This document shows positions 16,122 through 24,126 of a stretch of DNA of 36,871 bases, one piece after another. Numbering within the stretch: the stretch's first letter is position 1; every line of letters begins with the position of its first letter. Made by a program: the position numbers and the translations under genes. The notes under the pieces are model-generated. The model was given only the letters and a program-made list of their open reading frames with translations. It searched no databases and had not been told where the DNA came from. The stretch is from an uncultured Campylobacter sp. GTDB lineage: Bacteria > Campylobacterota > Campylobacteria > Campylobacterales > Campylobacteraceae. The stretch spans positions 1 through 36,871 of the forward strand of contig NZ_CALHII010000205.1 in assembly GCF_938030815.1 (NCBI RefSeq), written 5' to 3'.

Positions 16122-17183
16122 ATGAGACTTGAGCGTATCGGCAAGGACTCGGCGCTGATCGCGCGCATAGAGGCGATCAACGTCGCGGCGTTCCCCGAAA
16201 TCGAGCGTATCAGCATAAAAAATTTCTTAAAAATGTCGCGTAAAGGACAGCTCGAAATCGCGGCGATATTCGAGGATTTTAGCGCCCTAAGCGCTAGCGG
16301 CGCGGCAAATAAACATCGCGCAGCGACAGGCGAAAATTCCAATGCGGCGGCGCCAAATTTAAGCGGCGAGGAGCTGGTGGGCTTTTTCGTCTATAGAACC
16401 GAGCAAACCTATAAGCGTGTGGTTTCGCACCACAAACAGCCGCCGCCTCGCCTCAATGCGGATAAAATTTTAAGATCCAAAGCCCATAGCGGCGCGGAAT
16501 TTGAAGGCGCAGAGGATGAAATCCCAAGCGATAAAGCGGAATTTTCAGAAGCAAAATTTTTTAGCGTTGCTAGCGGCAAAAACCCGGGCCAAAAAGCGCA
16601 GTCTTTTAGCGGCGATGAAATTTTAAATGTGGGCGCAGATAGCAAAATTCCGATCGACGAGGACCGTTTGATTTGCGGTGCGGGCGGCAAAATTTTATCA
16701 AGCGCCGGAAGGGATGAAATTTCATTAAATGCCGCGGAGAGCAAAATTTCATCGATCACCGCAGAAAGCGAAATTTCGCGCTACGATGAGAGCGGAATTT
16801 CAAGCGGCGGAGAAAGCGAGATTTTTTACGTGGCCTACCTTGGCATCGATGCGAAATTTCGCGGACTAGGGATCGGCTCAAGGCTGCTCGCGCTCATTGC
16901 CGAGCAAAATCCAAGCACGCAAATCGTCCTTGACGTCGAGCCTCCGCACGAGGACGCGCCCAATCTCGCGCAGCGCCTGCGCCGTATAGAATTCTACGGC
17001 AGGCACGGCTTTCGGCGCTGCGGCAAGTTTTTCAACTACGCAGGTCTTAGCTTCGAGATCCTTGCCAAGCCGCCGCTAAGCGCGCCGCAGCAGGGATTTG
17101 ACGTAGCGAGCTTCATGAAATTTATCGGCGCGGGCAATAAATTTAGATTTAAAATCACCGACGCGCCGCTATACAAAAACTAA
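16122..17183 (+). CDS. GNAT-family N-acetyltransferase split by a 140-residue low-complexity insert
   Basis: The 353-aa protein is nearly twice the usual length for a GNAT. The first ~93 residues look like the N-terminal half of the fold (AFPEIERISIKNF, ELVGFFVYRTE). Residues about 94–233 are a low-complexity insert rich in DEI, SKI, GKI and ESEIS words. The second half resumes with IFYVAYLGIDAKFRGLGIG, whose R247–G252 is the acetyl-CoA-binding Q/RxxGxG motif, and FYGRHGFRR near residue 290. The acceptor is unknown. AAGGAGG lies 6 nt before the ATG. The next gene starts within the stop codon (TAATG). The insert-coding DNA is saturated with RAATTY. Confidence 0.82.
   Translation: MRLERIGKDSALIARIEAINVAAFPEIERISIKNFLKMSRKGQLEIAAIFEDFSALSASGAANKHRAATGENSNAAAPNLSGEELVGFFVYRTEQTYKRVVSHHKQPPPRLNADKILRSKAHSGAEFEGAEDEIPSDKAEFSEAKFFSVASGKNPGQKAQSFSGDEILNVGADSKIPIDEDRLICGAGGKILSSAGRDEISLNAAESKISSITAESEISRYDESGISSGGESEIFYVAYLGIDAKFRGLGIGSRLLALIAEQNPSTQIVLDVEPPHEDAPNLAQRLRRIEFYGRHGFRRCGKFFNYAGLSFEILAKPPLSAPQQGFDVASFMKFIGAGNKFRFKITDAPLYKN
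16401..16820 (+). repeat. RAATTY-saturated insert in the GNAT gene
   Basis: Hand count gives eleven RAATTY hexamers in 420 bp, one per 38 bp, against about three in the ~520 bp of the remaining coding sequence. Equal base use would predict one per 1024 bp. The encoded peptide is repeated DEI/SKI/ESEIS-type low-complexity sequence. Confidence 0.7.
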
Positions 17184-17872
17184 TGCAAAAGCCCGAATTC
17201 AGCCTCATCTGCGACGATACATTTTATAAAATTTTCTCCGCCTCTATCCTTGCGTTTTTTTGCATTTTTATCTCTTTGGACATCGGCGGATCGGGGGAGC
17301 TGTTTTACACGGACAGCCCGCTACGCTCGCAGCGAGCCAAGCCCAGCCTGACGATCGTTTTTATGTTTTTAGCGTTACTTTATCTGCGAAGCGGTAGCAA
17401 AGAGGCGGCGCGCGTGGAATTTGACGAGCTTAAAATATCCTTTCGCAGAGGGCTAGACAAATACGATCTTATGCTTGGATGCGTCGATCTGATAGAGCCG
17501 TCGTTTGGCTTCGTGCGGACGTTTCGCGTGCCGTTTATAAGCTACGAGCGGTTTTTAAAACTGCAAGAAATTTTAAAATTCTTGCTTCTTTTCGCATACG
17601 TCGCGGGCGTGTTTTTGACGATCAAATTCGGCTTTGTCGAAGCTGCGATCTATGCAGCGGCAGGCATTTTTGCGATTTTGATCGCTTCAAAGCTCGTCGT
17701 CGCGCGAAGGCTAGACGGACGAGCGGGGCTACGACTACGCGACTGCCTGCTACTGCGCGGCAAGGACGATACGGGCGCGGCGGTATTTTTTTGCATCCGT
17801 CCCAGCCGCGCCGAGCGCGAAGCTTTACGTATATATTTTTTGAAAAATTTCAGCTACGACATTAAGGCGTGA
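17183..17872 (+). CDS. Unknown membrane protein, paralogue of 18221–19072
   Basis: I do not recognise the family. The 229 residues are arranged as two N-terminal helices (about 17–33 and 55–68), a ~60-residue polar beta-like domain (70–120), two close helices (about 128–147 and 150–172) and a C-terminal beta-like tail, LRLRDCLLLRGKDDTG. The same order and a similar tail occur in the gene at 18221–19072, so the two are probably paralogues. PH-like small membrane proteins share such a layout, but I cannot assign one. It starts in TAATG with the GNAT gene. A 31-bp sequence starting 12 bp after its stop is repeated after the paralogue. Confidence 0.72.
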   Translation: MQKPEFSLICDDTFYKIFSASILAFFCIFISLDIGGSGELFYTDSPLRSQRAKPSLTIVFMFLALLYLRSGSKEAARVEFDELKISFRRGLDKYDLMLGCVDLIEPSFGFVRTFRVPFISYERFLKLQEILKFLLLFAYVAGVFLTIKFGFVEAAIYAAAGIFAILIASKLVVARRLDGRAGLRLRDCLLLRGKDDTGAAVFFCIRPSRAEREALRIYFLKNFSYDIKA

Positions 17873-17883
17873 AATTTTTCGGT

Positions 17884-17914
17884 TTTCAGCGTAAAATTTA
17901 GACCCGCGGGGTAG
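17884..17914 (+). repeat. 31-bp direct repeat, copy 1
   Basis: An exact 31-bp match to 19089–19119. It begins TTTCAGCGTAAAATTTAG and ends in a GC-rich palindrome CCCGCGGG. It lies 12 bp after the stop of the first membrane paralogue. Flanking sequences differ. Confidence 0.9.
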
Positions 17915-18220
17915 TTTGGCTACGGCTAAACGTAAACGAAGCGTAAAGGCGAATGCTGCGAGAGTATTTTGCGGCGAGATTGTGGGGTTAGGTTTCGAGC
18001 AAAATTCTACTCACAGCAATCGCAGATGAGATTGCTAGGCGCTTAAAGCAGTTATTGAAGCGGTCGCAGATAAACCGCTAGCGCCCGCTTGGCTGAGACA
18101 GCCGCCGCTCGTTACAACTCGCCGCAAGCGCCTCCGCAAATATCCTACGCTCTTAAACGCGTCGAAAGCGAGGCGGTGATAAAATGCGCTTCGTCAAAAA
18201 TCATACCAAAAAGGAATTTT

Positions 18221-19072
18221 ATGAGGGATTACGACAAAGAGCCGATCAAAATCATAGATAGGGCGGTTTACTTTCAAAACAATATCGTTCTTTTTCTTTC
18301 ACTCGGTTGCTTATATAAAATATTCAATTTAGAAGTTACTCCGTTAAACTTGAAATTTTACACTCATTTTAGTGCCGATTTAGTTATGTTTATCGTAGTG
18401 GTCTTTTTATTGTTGCCGGCTACATTACTTTGGCCTATTAAAAGAAAGGGCAGTCCCGCGTATTTTTTATTGGAAAATAATAAAATCAGCTATATAAATG
18501 CTTTCGACGATAAGCCCGGATCGCTAAATCAGGCGCTAAATGATTTTTATTTTGTCAAGAAAGAGGAAGTAATAAAAATTTGCGATGCCTGCGATATAGA
18601 TAAGGTAAGTTTTTGCATTATATCAGAGCTATATGATAGTTACGGAAGATTTCACTATTTTTCGTCATACGAGCTGTATAAAAAGTCGTCCATAGGGGTA
18701 CACATAGGAAAGGTTATATTGTTTTTATATCATACGATAAATTTCATATTGTTCATCTTGCCGTTTAAAATTTATATGCTGATAAGAGCGGATGAGTCTT
18801 TGGGCTTAATCCGCAAAAATATCGTGCTAAGGTTCAAAAATAGAAATTACTTCCTTATAAATATATATTCTAGGCGAGATCTGGATGAGATACTAGAGTA
18901 TTTTAAGCAAAAAGGCGTCCAAGTTGCGGATAAAGTGGTCTTTATGCCGCAGGCGCAGAATAAAGGCTTGTTTACCGATAAAAACGAAATTTGGAACGAT
19001 GATTTTAGCGATACGCAAATTCCAAAAGATACGTTTAAGCGTAAGCTTAGGCGGTTTTTTAGCTTGGATTAA
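18221..19072 (+). CDS. Unknown membrane protein, AT-rich paralogue of 17183–17872
   Basis: The 283-aa protein has helices at about 22–37 and 54–73, a polar middle domain (80–155), a hydrophobic pair at 160–187 and a tail IRKNIVLRFKNRNYFLINIY (197–216). This repeats the plan of the preceding gene with low residue identity. It ends in a basic KRKLRRFFSLD. Its codons are clearly more AT-rich than the neighbours (many TTT, ATA and AAA), which suggests a separate history or transfer. ATG 18221 has AAGGA 5 nt upstream. An in-frame TTG at 18089 is rejected since the extra 44 residues are charged, unlike the paralogue, and have no ribosome site. Confidence 0.72.
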   Translation: MRDYDKEPIKIIDRAVYFQNNIVLFLSLGCLYKIFNLEVTPLNLKFYTHFSADLVMFIVVVFLLLPATLLWPIKRKGSPAYFLLENNKISYINAFDDKPGSLNQALNDFYFVKKEEVIKICDACDIDKVSFCIISELYDSYGRFHYFSSYELYKKSSIGVHIGKVILFLYHTINFILFILPFKIYMLIRADESLGLIRKNIVLRFKNRNYFLINIYSRRDLDEILEYFKQKGVQVADKVVFMPQAQNKGLFTDKNEIWNDDFSDTQIPKDTFKRKLRRFFSLD

Positions 19073-19088
19073 AGAGCGATTCCGCCCG

Positions 19089-19119
19089 TTTCAGCGTAAA
19101 ATTTAGACCCGCGGGGTAG
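19089..19119 (+). repeat. 31-bp direct repeat, copy 2
   Basis: Exact copy of 17884–17914, starting 17 bp after the stop of the second membrane paralogue. Its last bases TAG run into AAT, creating a TAGAAT box (19117–19122) 28 bp before the lipoprotein start. This copy may therefore also contribute a promoter; copy 1 continues TAGTTT and does not. Confidence 0.9.
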
Positions 19120-19149
19120 AATTACAAAAATTTTTACACGGAGCAAACA

Positions 19150-19764
19150 ATGAAAAATTTATTTCTAGCCGCAATAGTTTGCGCGCTTTTTAGCGGTTGC
19201 GCATATGAAGCGCAGTTTAATCAAAACGCCGATGTAGCGCCGTTTGACGACACTATAAGCGCGACTAACGCCATACAAAGCGCGCTCATTTACATCCCTG
19301 GCGAGCTAATGGGGACGAAAAGCTACGCCGCAAGCTCGAAGTTAGGCAGAGACGATGAGCTTAAAATCGATGTCGGCGAGTTCGTCGCAGGCGAGGCAAA
19401 GCGCTTCTTTGGCACCTACCTAAGGCGCGTGAGCGTCACCGACGACGAAAAAGCGCTGCAAGGCAAAGGGCTCGTCATCGCACCCGAGCTTAGCTCATTC
19501 GGCTTTGGCTTTTACAGCTCCGACGGCATCGATGTTTCGGCAAAGCCCTATGTGCGCTACAATCTACGTCTAAAAATGTTTAAAAACGGAAAGCCGATCT
19601 ACAACCAAAATATCGCCGTAAACGAGCGCAACTTCGGCGAGGAGGAGTTTTTTGGCGGCGGTCAGGGCTCATACGCGCAGATCGGCGGGATCTTTCAAAA
19701 ATCGATGGCGAACGACTACGCTGTGCACGCTAGAGAAATTTTGGACGTAATCAACGATAACTAA
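19150..19764 (+). CDS. Predicted outer-membrane or periplasmic lipoprotein
   Basis: The 204-aa protein has a clear lipoprotein signal: MKN, a hydrophobic core, then lipobox LFSGC with C17. The mature part has no membrane helix and alternates short strands with glycine- and aromatic-rich turns (GFGFYSSDG around 118–126, FFGGGQGSYAQIGG near 168–181). I do not recognise the family. Residues 60–110 are helix-like (SSKLGRDDELKIDVGEFVAGE). GGAG lies 9 nt upstream of the ATG, and a TAGAAT -10 box sits at 19117–19122. It is probably transcribed by itself. Confidence 0.78.
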   Translation: MKNLFLAAIVCALFSGCAYEAQFNQNADVAPFDDTISATNAIQSALIYIPGELMGTKSYAASSKLGRDDELKIDVGEFVAGEAKRFFGTYLRRVSVTDDEKALQGKGLVIAPELSSFGFGFYSSDGIDVSAKPYVRYNLRLKMFKNGKPIYNQNIAVNERNFGEEEFFGGGQGSYAQIGGIFQKSMANDYAVHAREILDVINDN

Positions 19765-20280
19765 TCGCGCTTACGCCTTTTTGTGGTGAGGCGGGCATCT
19801 AGTCGCTTATTTTTGCCCGCCATCTTGTGGTAAAATTTGTCGCGGCGATCTTACGGCACGCGCTTGCGGATCGTCGCGCCTAAGCTCTATCTAGCGATAT
19901 AATTAACATGGCTTTAAAATACTCAAATGCGCGCTTGCTTGTAAGATTTATCCCACTTGCGGCATTAAATCCTTTTGATACCAAGTTTGCCAGCGCTCTA
20001 GGCATCAAATTTAATCCCGCAAGCTGGGTAAATTCCGTAAAATGCACTATGAAATTTAACTCAGCAGCCCATATTTAAGTGCGGCGAGCCAATAAATTCC
20101 GCACTTTGACATACTGCCTAATTACGTTTTTTAGGGCTAAGCTCCGCAAATAAACTTTTCGCGTTCGCTGCTACGCTTGCATAAAATTCCATATTCGCAG
20201 CACCAAAAATTCGTCCTAAATTTAAAGCACCGATTAATATTAATTTTTATATCGTTACTAAATTTTTTAAGGAGAGAATT
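19765..20280. other. Gene-poor stretch with a TATAAT box and a 56-codon open frame
   Basis: A perfect TATAAT at 19898–19903 is followed 4 nt later by an ATG opening a 56-codon frame (19908–20078, ending CAT ATT TAA). It has no Shine-Dalgarno and could only be a leaderless peptide gene, or the box could drive a small RNA. A weak inverted repeat GGCGGGCA/TGCCCGCC (19790–19821, 16-nt loop) may end the lipoprotein transcript. The last 60 bp before 20280 are AT-rich, as expected for a promoter. Confidence 0.35.
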
Positions 20281-20672
20281 ATGAAAAAGTTTTATTGCTT
20301 CCGTTTGTTTTCGCGGCGCTTTTTGCGGCACCAAGCTGCGATAATGTCCAACTCAAAGCCGCCGTGGAAGGTATCAATAAGAGTGCGCCGATGCGAGTCG
20401 ACGAGATTACCACATTAACGGGTGCTGAGTGCAAAGATGGCAGCTTTATCTACAACTACGAGCTAAATGACGGCATGGGGATGAAATTTGACAGTGTCGG
20501 AAATGATCAAAAAACCGTGATACAAAATGTCATAGATAGCCAAAATAAGCAAATTTTTTGCAACCAGATGAAAGTAATGCATCCGTTAATAAACAGCGCG
20601 ATATGGAGCTATAAGATAAAAAGTGGCGAAGAATTTATAAGGGTAGAATTTAAGCCTAGCGACTGCAAGTAG
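20281..20672 (+). pseudogene. Small Cys-containing secreted protein with a frameshifted signal peptide
   Basis: GGAG (20271–20274) is correctly spaced to ATG 20281, which reads ATG AAA AAG TTT and then goes out of frame. The long frame, open from TTG 20295, begins LLPFVFAALFAAPSCDN, clearly the rest of a signal peptide. Restoring one base in the A5 or T4 run fuses the two into MKK plus hydrophobic core, an ideal secretion signal. The mature ~110 residues contain INKSAPMRVDEI, ECKDGSFIYNYEL, IFCNQM and SDCK, shared with the minus-strand gene at 21241–21729. Either this is a fresh pseudogene, a phase-variable homopolymer, or a sequencing error. Function unknown. Confidence 0.7.
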
Positions 20673-21240
20673 CGCTTGTGCGGGATTTAAAATTTAGCGC
20701 GGCGTGAGCCTTTGCCTGCTCGCCCGCGCAGCATCCGTTTAAAATTTATCCGCTTCGCTTTTGATTTCTCCTGCGCAAAAGTAACATGTTAAAATCTCTG
20801 CTTGACTTTTAACACGTCGCTGCGTATAGCATGGCGAATATCAGCGTGTATTTCGTCGCCACAAAGCGCTAAAACGCGCCGAGTCCTTTTTAAGCCGCGA
20901 TCTAATGCATCAGGTTCTGCCAGTGGCGTTTTTCATTAAAATTTCACTATTTCACGTGGAATTATATCTATGCGGCAACGCAAACACTGCGTAAAGCTTT
21001 AACGCGAAATTCTATAATTTGCGCGGAATTTTATTTGAAATAGCATCATAGATTTTGAGTCAAAATTTTAGGATTTATTACTACGCTGCACCTGCTGCGG
21101 TGAAATCTTACTAAATTTCGTTCGCAACCTGCTCACATAAAATTCTGCGTAAAGCATGAGCCTGTTCACAAGCTTACAGGGTGCCAGCCGCCAACGCGCC
21201 GTCACACAAAAAGCGGCTAATCAAATGCCTCACTTGGGTT
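20673..21240. other. Gene-free 568 bp with unassigned promoter-like boxes
   Basis: No convincing coding frame on either strand. TTGACT (20802–20807) and TATAGC (20825–20830) are 17 bp apart, and a perfect TATAAT lies at 21013–21018, all reading plus. The nearest plus-strand gene is 2 kb away, so any transcript would be non-coding or antisense to the minus-strand genes. An imperfect inverted repeat GTTAAAA/TTTTAAC is at 20788–20813, and TAACATGTTA at 20782–20791 is a perfect palindrome. Confidence 0.35.
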
Positions 21241-21729
21241 TTAAAATTCACGTTCGCAGCTATTTTTATCAAGCTTTAGCTGTATCGGCGGCAAGCCCTC
21301 TATTTCGTAATTTAATACCATCGTTTTGCCGAGCTCCCGCAGGCGTTGCGAAAATTCCGTGCTACAAAAACTGGTCTTCGCCTTGGCAAACAGCATCTCT
21401 TTTAAAATTTCCGTATCGCCCGCGTCCAGCGCGCTGAGGTCTAAATTTGACGAGCTATTTAGCGCGTAATCGTATATGAAGCTACCCTCTTCGCATGCGG
21501 CGCCTTTTAAAATCGTAGCATCGTCGATCCTGCGCGGCGCGCCCTCGTTTATCCGCGCTAGCGCATCTCGCACCTGCTTGCTTTCGCAGAAATTTCGCTC
21601 TAGCTCGCCGCGTTGTTTCTCTGCATAAAATTCCATCGCTACGTTTGCCAAAATTCCGATTCCAAGTAGCACTAGTAAAATTTTAATCGGCTTATTTAGC
21701 CGCGCGCTTAGGCTTCGCGCGTCCATCAT
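21241..21729 (-). CDS. Membrane-anchored paralogue of the small Cys-containing secreted protein
   Basis: The 162-aa protein has a basic start, one uncleaved transmembrane helix (about 17–35) and an extracytoplasmic domain. That domain contains INEGAPRRIDD, ACEEGSFIYDYAL, SFCST and NSCE, matching in order the conserved cysteines and words of the protein at 20281–20672. The start is ATG 21729, forming an ATGA overlap with the methyltransferase stop, with GAAAGGG 5 nt upstream; an earlier GTG (21747) is less likely. The family is unknown to me. Four conserved cysteines in an exported domain suggest disulfides. Confidence 0.75.
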   Translation of the reverse strand: MMDARSLSARLNKPIKILLVLLGIGILANVAMEFYAEKQRGELERNFCESKQVRDALARINEGAPRRIDDATILKGAACEEGSFIYDYALNSSSNLDLSALDAGDTEILKEMLFAKAKTSFCSTEFSQRLRELGKTMVLNYEIEGLPPIQLKLDKNSCEREF

Positions 21730-22814
21730 CGAACCCTTTCGCAGCACAGCAGCGTGTGTCCGACGCCCAGCCCGTCGTGAATTTGCGAAATTTTAAGCCC
21801 TGCGCGCTGCGCAAATTTAACCATATCGTCCGAGTGATAAATTTTGCTATTGCCGTTTGCCATCGCGGCGAAATACACGCTGATCTGCGTCATGCTATAC
21901 GCGGCGGTTTCGTAGCGCTGCCTGTCCCAAAACGGCTCCAAAATATAAAGCCGCGCCTGCTCGCTCATCGACTCCGCCGCGCGCGCGAGGATGCTTACGA
22001 TCTGCTCCTCCGCAAAGCAGTCCAAAAACTGACTGAGCCAGATCGCATCAAAGCCGCGCGGAAAGCGCGTGGCGGGATCCAGCAGATCGGCCGCAAGCCC
22101 CTCTATGCGCTCTGCGCCCTGCGCGCCTGCGACGGCGTCTTTCATCAGCGCGATCTGCCCCGCAAGATCCATTATCGTCACGCGCACATTTTCGTCGTAG
22201 CCTACGCACCGCTTAGCAAAGCGCCCCGTATTGCCGCCTACGTCTAAAATTTTATCCGTCTTGCGCGAGAAAATGATCTTTAGCGCGGGCTCAAACGCCA
22301 AATCCGAATAAAAATGATCAAACGCGAGCCAGCTTTTGCGCACGTGCGGCGGCAGATGCGAAAGCGCCTCATAGATCGTAGCCCACTGCCCAAAGACCTT
22401 TAGCCCCTCGGGTTTGCCCGATTTTAGCGTCTCTTCGAGCCTAAAGAGCCCCTTATAGCACACGTCGTGGATGAAGTCCATATCCACGTCCACCATCTCG
22501 TCGGTGAGTAGAAAATACCCCGCCTTACTGAGACGAAATTTCTCGCCGCACAGCAGCACCGTGCCGATGCTAAGCGAGCTTTCCAAAAGCAGCTTTACGG
22601 CATATTCGCTAAGTGAGGTCTTCTTCGCGATCTCTTCTATACTTAGTCCGTCCCGCGCCTCATTAAGCGCGCTTAAAATTCCAAATTTTTTCATCAGTCG
22701 CGAGACTTGAAAGACCACCGGTGCAAAGGCGATCTCATTCGCCGTCCGCTGTGCCTCACCCGCGCTTTGACGCTCGGCGCCGTAGCGGTCTAAAAGCTGT
22801 TTGGGAAGATTCAT
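21726..22814 (-). CDS. SAM-dependent methyltransferase with winged-helix N-terminus
   Basis: The 362-aa protein follows the plan of plant- and polyketide-type O-methyltransferases. An N-terminal helical, winged-helix dimerisation region (about 25–105, SIEEIAKKTSLSEYAVKLLLES) is followed by a Rossmann domain whose motif I is KILDVGGNTGRFAKR (188–202). Later elements are IMDLAGQI (the acidic SAM ribose contact), FDAIWLSQFLDCFAEEQ, LYILEPFWD and a C-terminal HTLLCCE strand. The substrate is not readable. It is translationally coupled to the Cys-containing membrane protein downstream. No other biosynthetic genes are adjacent. Confidence 0.82.
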   Translation of the reverse strand: MNLPKQLLDRYGAERQSAGEAQRTANEIAFAPVVFQVSRLMKKFGILSALNEARDGLSIEEIAKKTSLSEYAVKLLLESSLSIGTVLLCGEKFRLSKAGYFLLTDEMVDVDMDFIHDVCYKGLFRLEETLKSGKPEGLKVFGQWATIYEALSHLPPHVRKSWLAFDHFYSDLAFEPALKIIFSRKTDKILDVGGNTGRFAKRCVGYDENVRVTIMDLAGQIALMKDAVAGAQGAERIEGLAADLLDPATRFPRGFDAIWLSQFLDCFAEEQIVSILARAAESMSEQARLYILEPFWDRQRYETAAYSMTQISVYFAAMANGNSKIYHSDDMVKFAQRAGLKISQIHDGLGVGHTLLCCERVR

Positions 22815-23017
22815 TTTTAATCCTGCTTATGTAAATTTCGCAAAATTTTAGCAAAAAATTCTAACTTTTCTTGCGCCCGCTAAGAATTTGCGCGTATCTT
22901 AGAATTTTGCGATGAAATTTTAAAATTCCGTCTTAAAATTTATAGAATTTTAGTTAAAATCCTTTCACCAAAATTTCGCGTAAAAGCTCTGCGAAAATGT
23001 CAAATTTAGGAGAATTC

Positions 23018-24025
23018 TTGAAGCTTCAAATGTCCTTGATGTCGGTTGCCTGCGTCGTAATCATCCTGGCTGGTCTTAAAGCTGCGCAGGCTATCGTCGT
23101 GCCATTTTTGCTAGCTATTTTCATCACAGTGCTCGTCTCGCCGCTGGTACTTTATGTCCAAAAGATCCGCGTCGGGCGTGTTTTTAGCTTCCTCATCATT
23201 ACTTTCGCTTTCGTGGCGATTATAGTGTTTTTCGGTGCGGTCATCTTCGATGCGATCAAAGAATTTTCAGCGCGCCTGCCCGAGCTTCAAGCAAAATTTG
23301 AAGAGGTGCTAGGAGGCGTGAGTGCGAAGCTCTCTCGCTTCGGCATAGAGCTTAACGCCGCAAGCCTAGGCATCGATCCGAGCGAAGCTGCCGCGCAGCT
23401 ATCTGCACTACTGCGCAAAACAGGCTCGATAGTCTCGACGGGATTTTTCATTTTTATAATGGTTTCATTTATGGTCTTTGAAAGCTCCGTGATCGACGAA
23501 AAAATCCGCTATTTTTCGCAAAGTAGCCGCGCTATGCACACTTTCGTGAAGAAATTTGCCTCCAGCCTCAAAAAATATCTGCTAATTAAAACTATCGCTT
23601 CAGCTTGCACCGGTGCGCTCATCGGACTTGGGCTGTGGGCTCTTGGTGTTCCATATGCCGCGCTGTGGGGGATTTTAGCTTTCGTGCTAAATTTCATCCC
23701 CACCATTGGCTCGATCGTAGCGGTCTTTCCGACGCTTTTCGTGACGCTAGCTACGATGGATATAAGCTCTAGCATCTGGACTATCGCAATCTATTTGGTC
23801 GTAAACGTAGCGATCGGAAATATCATCGAGCCACGATTTTTAGGACAAGGACTTGGGCTTTCAACGATCAGCGTGCTTGCAGGGCTACTGTTGTGGGGCT
23901 TTGTGCTTGGTATCGGCGGGCTATTTTTGGCTGTGCCGCTTACGATGAGCTTGCAAATCGCGCTTGCCTCAAACGACAAAACACGTTTCATCGCGACTCT
24001 ATTAAGCAACAAGGTCGAAAGATAA
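23018..24025 (+). CDS. AI-2E family transporter (TqsA/PerM type)
   Basis: An eight-helix inner-membrane protein of the family that includes TqsA (AI-2 exporter) and sodium/proton antiporters; the cargo cannot be told. The N-terminal helix pair carries AIVVPFLLAIFITVLVSPLV. A soluble amphipathic stretch follows (RLPELQAKFEEVL onwards). The C-terminal half has LKKYLLIKT, the ALWGILAFVLNFIPTIGS signature, IEPRFLGQGLGLS, and LLWGFVLGIGGLFLAVPLT. I favour TTG 23018 (335 aa) because AGGAG at 23008–23012 is spaced for it. ATG 22997 (342 aa) has no ribosome site. A TAAAAT box sits at 22955–22960. The preceding 182 bp hold about ten RAATTY hexamers. Confidence 0.88.
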   Translation: MKLQMSLMSVACVVIILAGLKAAQAIVVPFLLAIFITVLVSPLVLYVQKIRVGRVFSFLIITFAFVAIIVFFGAVIFDAIKEFSARLPELQAKFEEVLGGVSAKLSRFGIELNAASLGIDPSEAAAQLSALLRKTGSIVSTGFFIFIMVSFMVFESSVIDEKIRYFSQSSRAMHTFVKKFASSLKKYLLIKTIASACTGALIGLGLWALGVPYAALWGILAFVLNFIPTIGSIVAVFPTLFVTLATMDISSSIWTIAIYLVVNVAIGNIIEPRFLGQGLGLSTISVLAGLLLWGFVLGIGGLFLAVPLTMSLQIALASNDKTRFIATLLSNKVER

Positions 24026-24065
24026 AGCGAAATTCCGCGGAATTTTAAAATTCTATAAATTTTAG

Positions 24066-24081
24066 CTTGAGCGCGCTCAAG
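24066..24081 (+). promoter_or_regulatory. 16-bp palindrome of FNR/CRP type upstream of the YgbA-like gene
   Basis: CTTGAGCGCGCTCAAG is a perfect palindrome containing TTGA-N6-TCAA, the half-site spacing of FNR/CRP-family operators. Its centre (24073.5) lies about 41 bp upstream of the start point expected from the TAAAAT box at 24103–24108, the class II activator position. It could also form a 6-bp stem and act as terminator for the AI-2E gene, being followed by AGTATTTTTG. Confidence 0.5.
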
Positions 24082-24102
24082 AGTATTTTTGTCTCTTTTA
24101 GA

Positions 24103-24108
24103 TAAAAT
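24103..24108 (+). promoter_or_regulatory. -10 box of the YgbA-like gene
   Basis: TAAAAT, 18 bp before the ATG at 24127. The short leader holds AAAGGA as ribosome site. Confidence 0.5.
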
Positions 24109-24126
24109 CCGCCCAAAGGATCAAAT

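Noticed and set aside
18089..18220. Upstream TTG start for the AT-rich membrane protein
   Set aside because: The extra 44 residues have no counterpart in the paralogue, and AAGGA is correctly placed for ATG 18221.
17884..19119. 31-bp direct repeats as ends of an insertion sequence or attachment sites
   Set aside because: No transposase or integrase lies between them and the repeats are not at the ends of a foreign block. Duplication together with the paralogous genes explains both copies, though conversion or integration is kept open in the findings.
21756..22247. 163-codon plus-strand open frame opposite the methyltransferase
   Set aside because: Antisense to a gene with clear SAM-binding motif; composition is Arg/His/Ala-rich shadow and there is no start signal.
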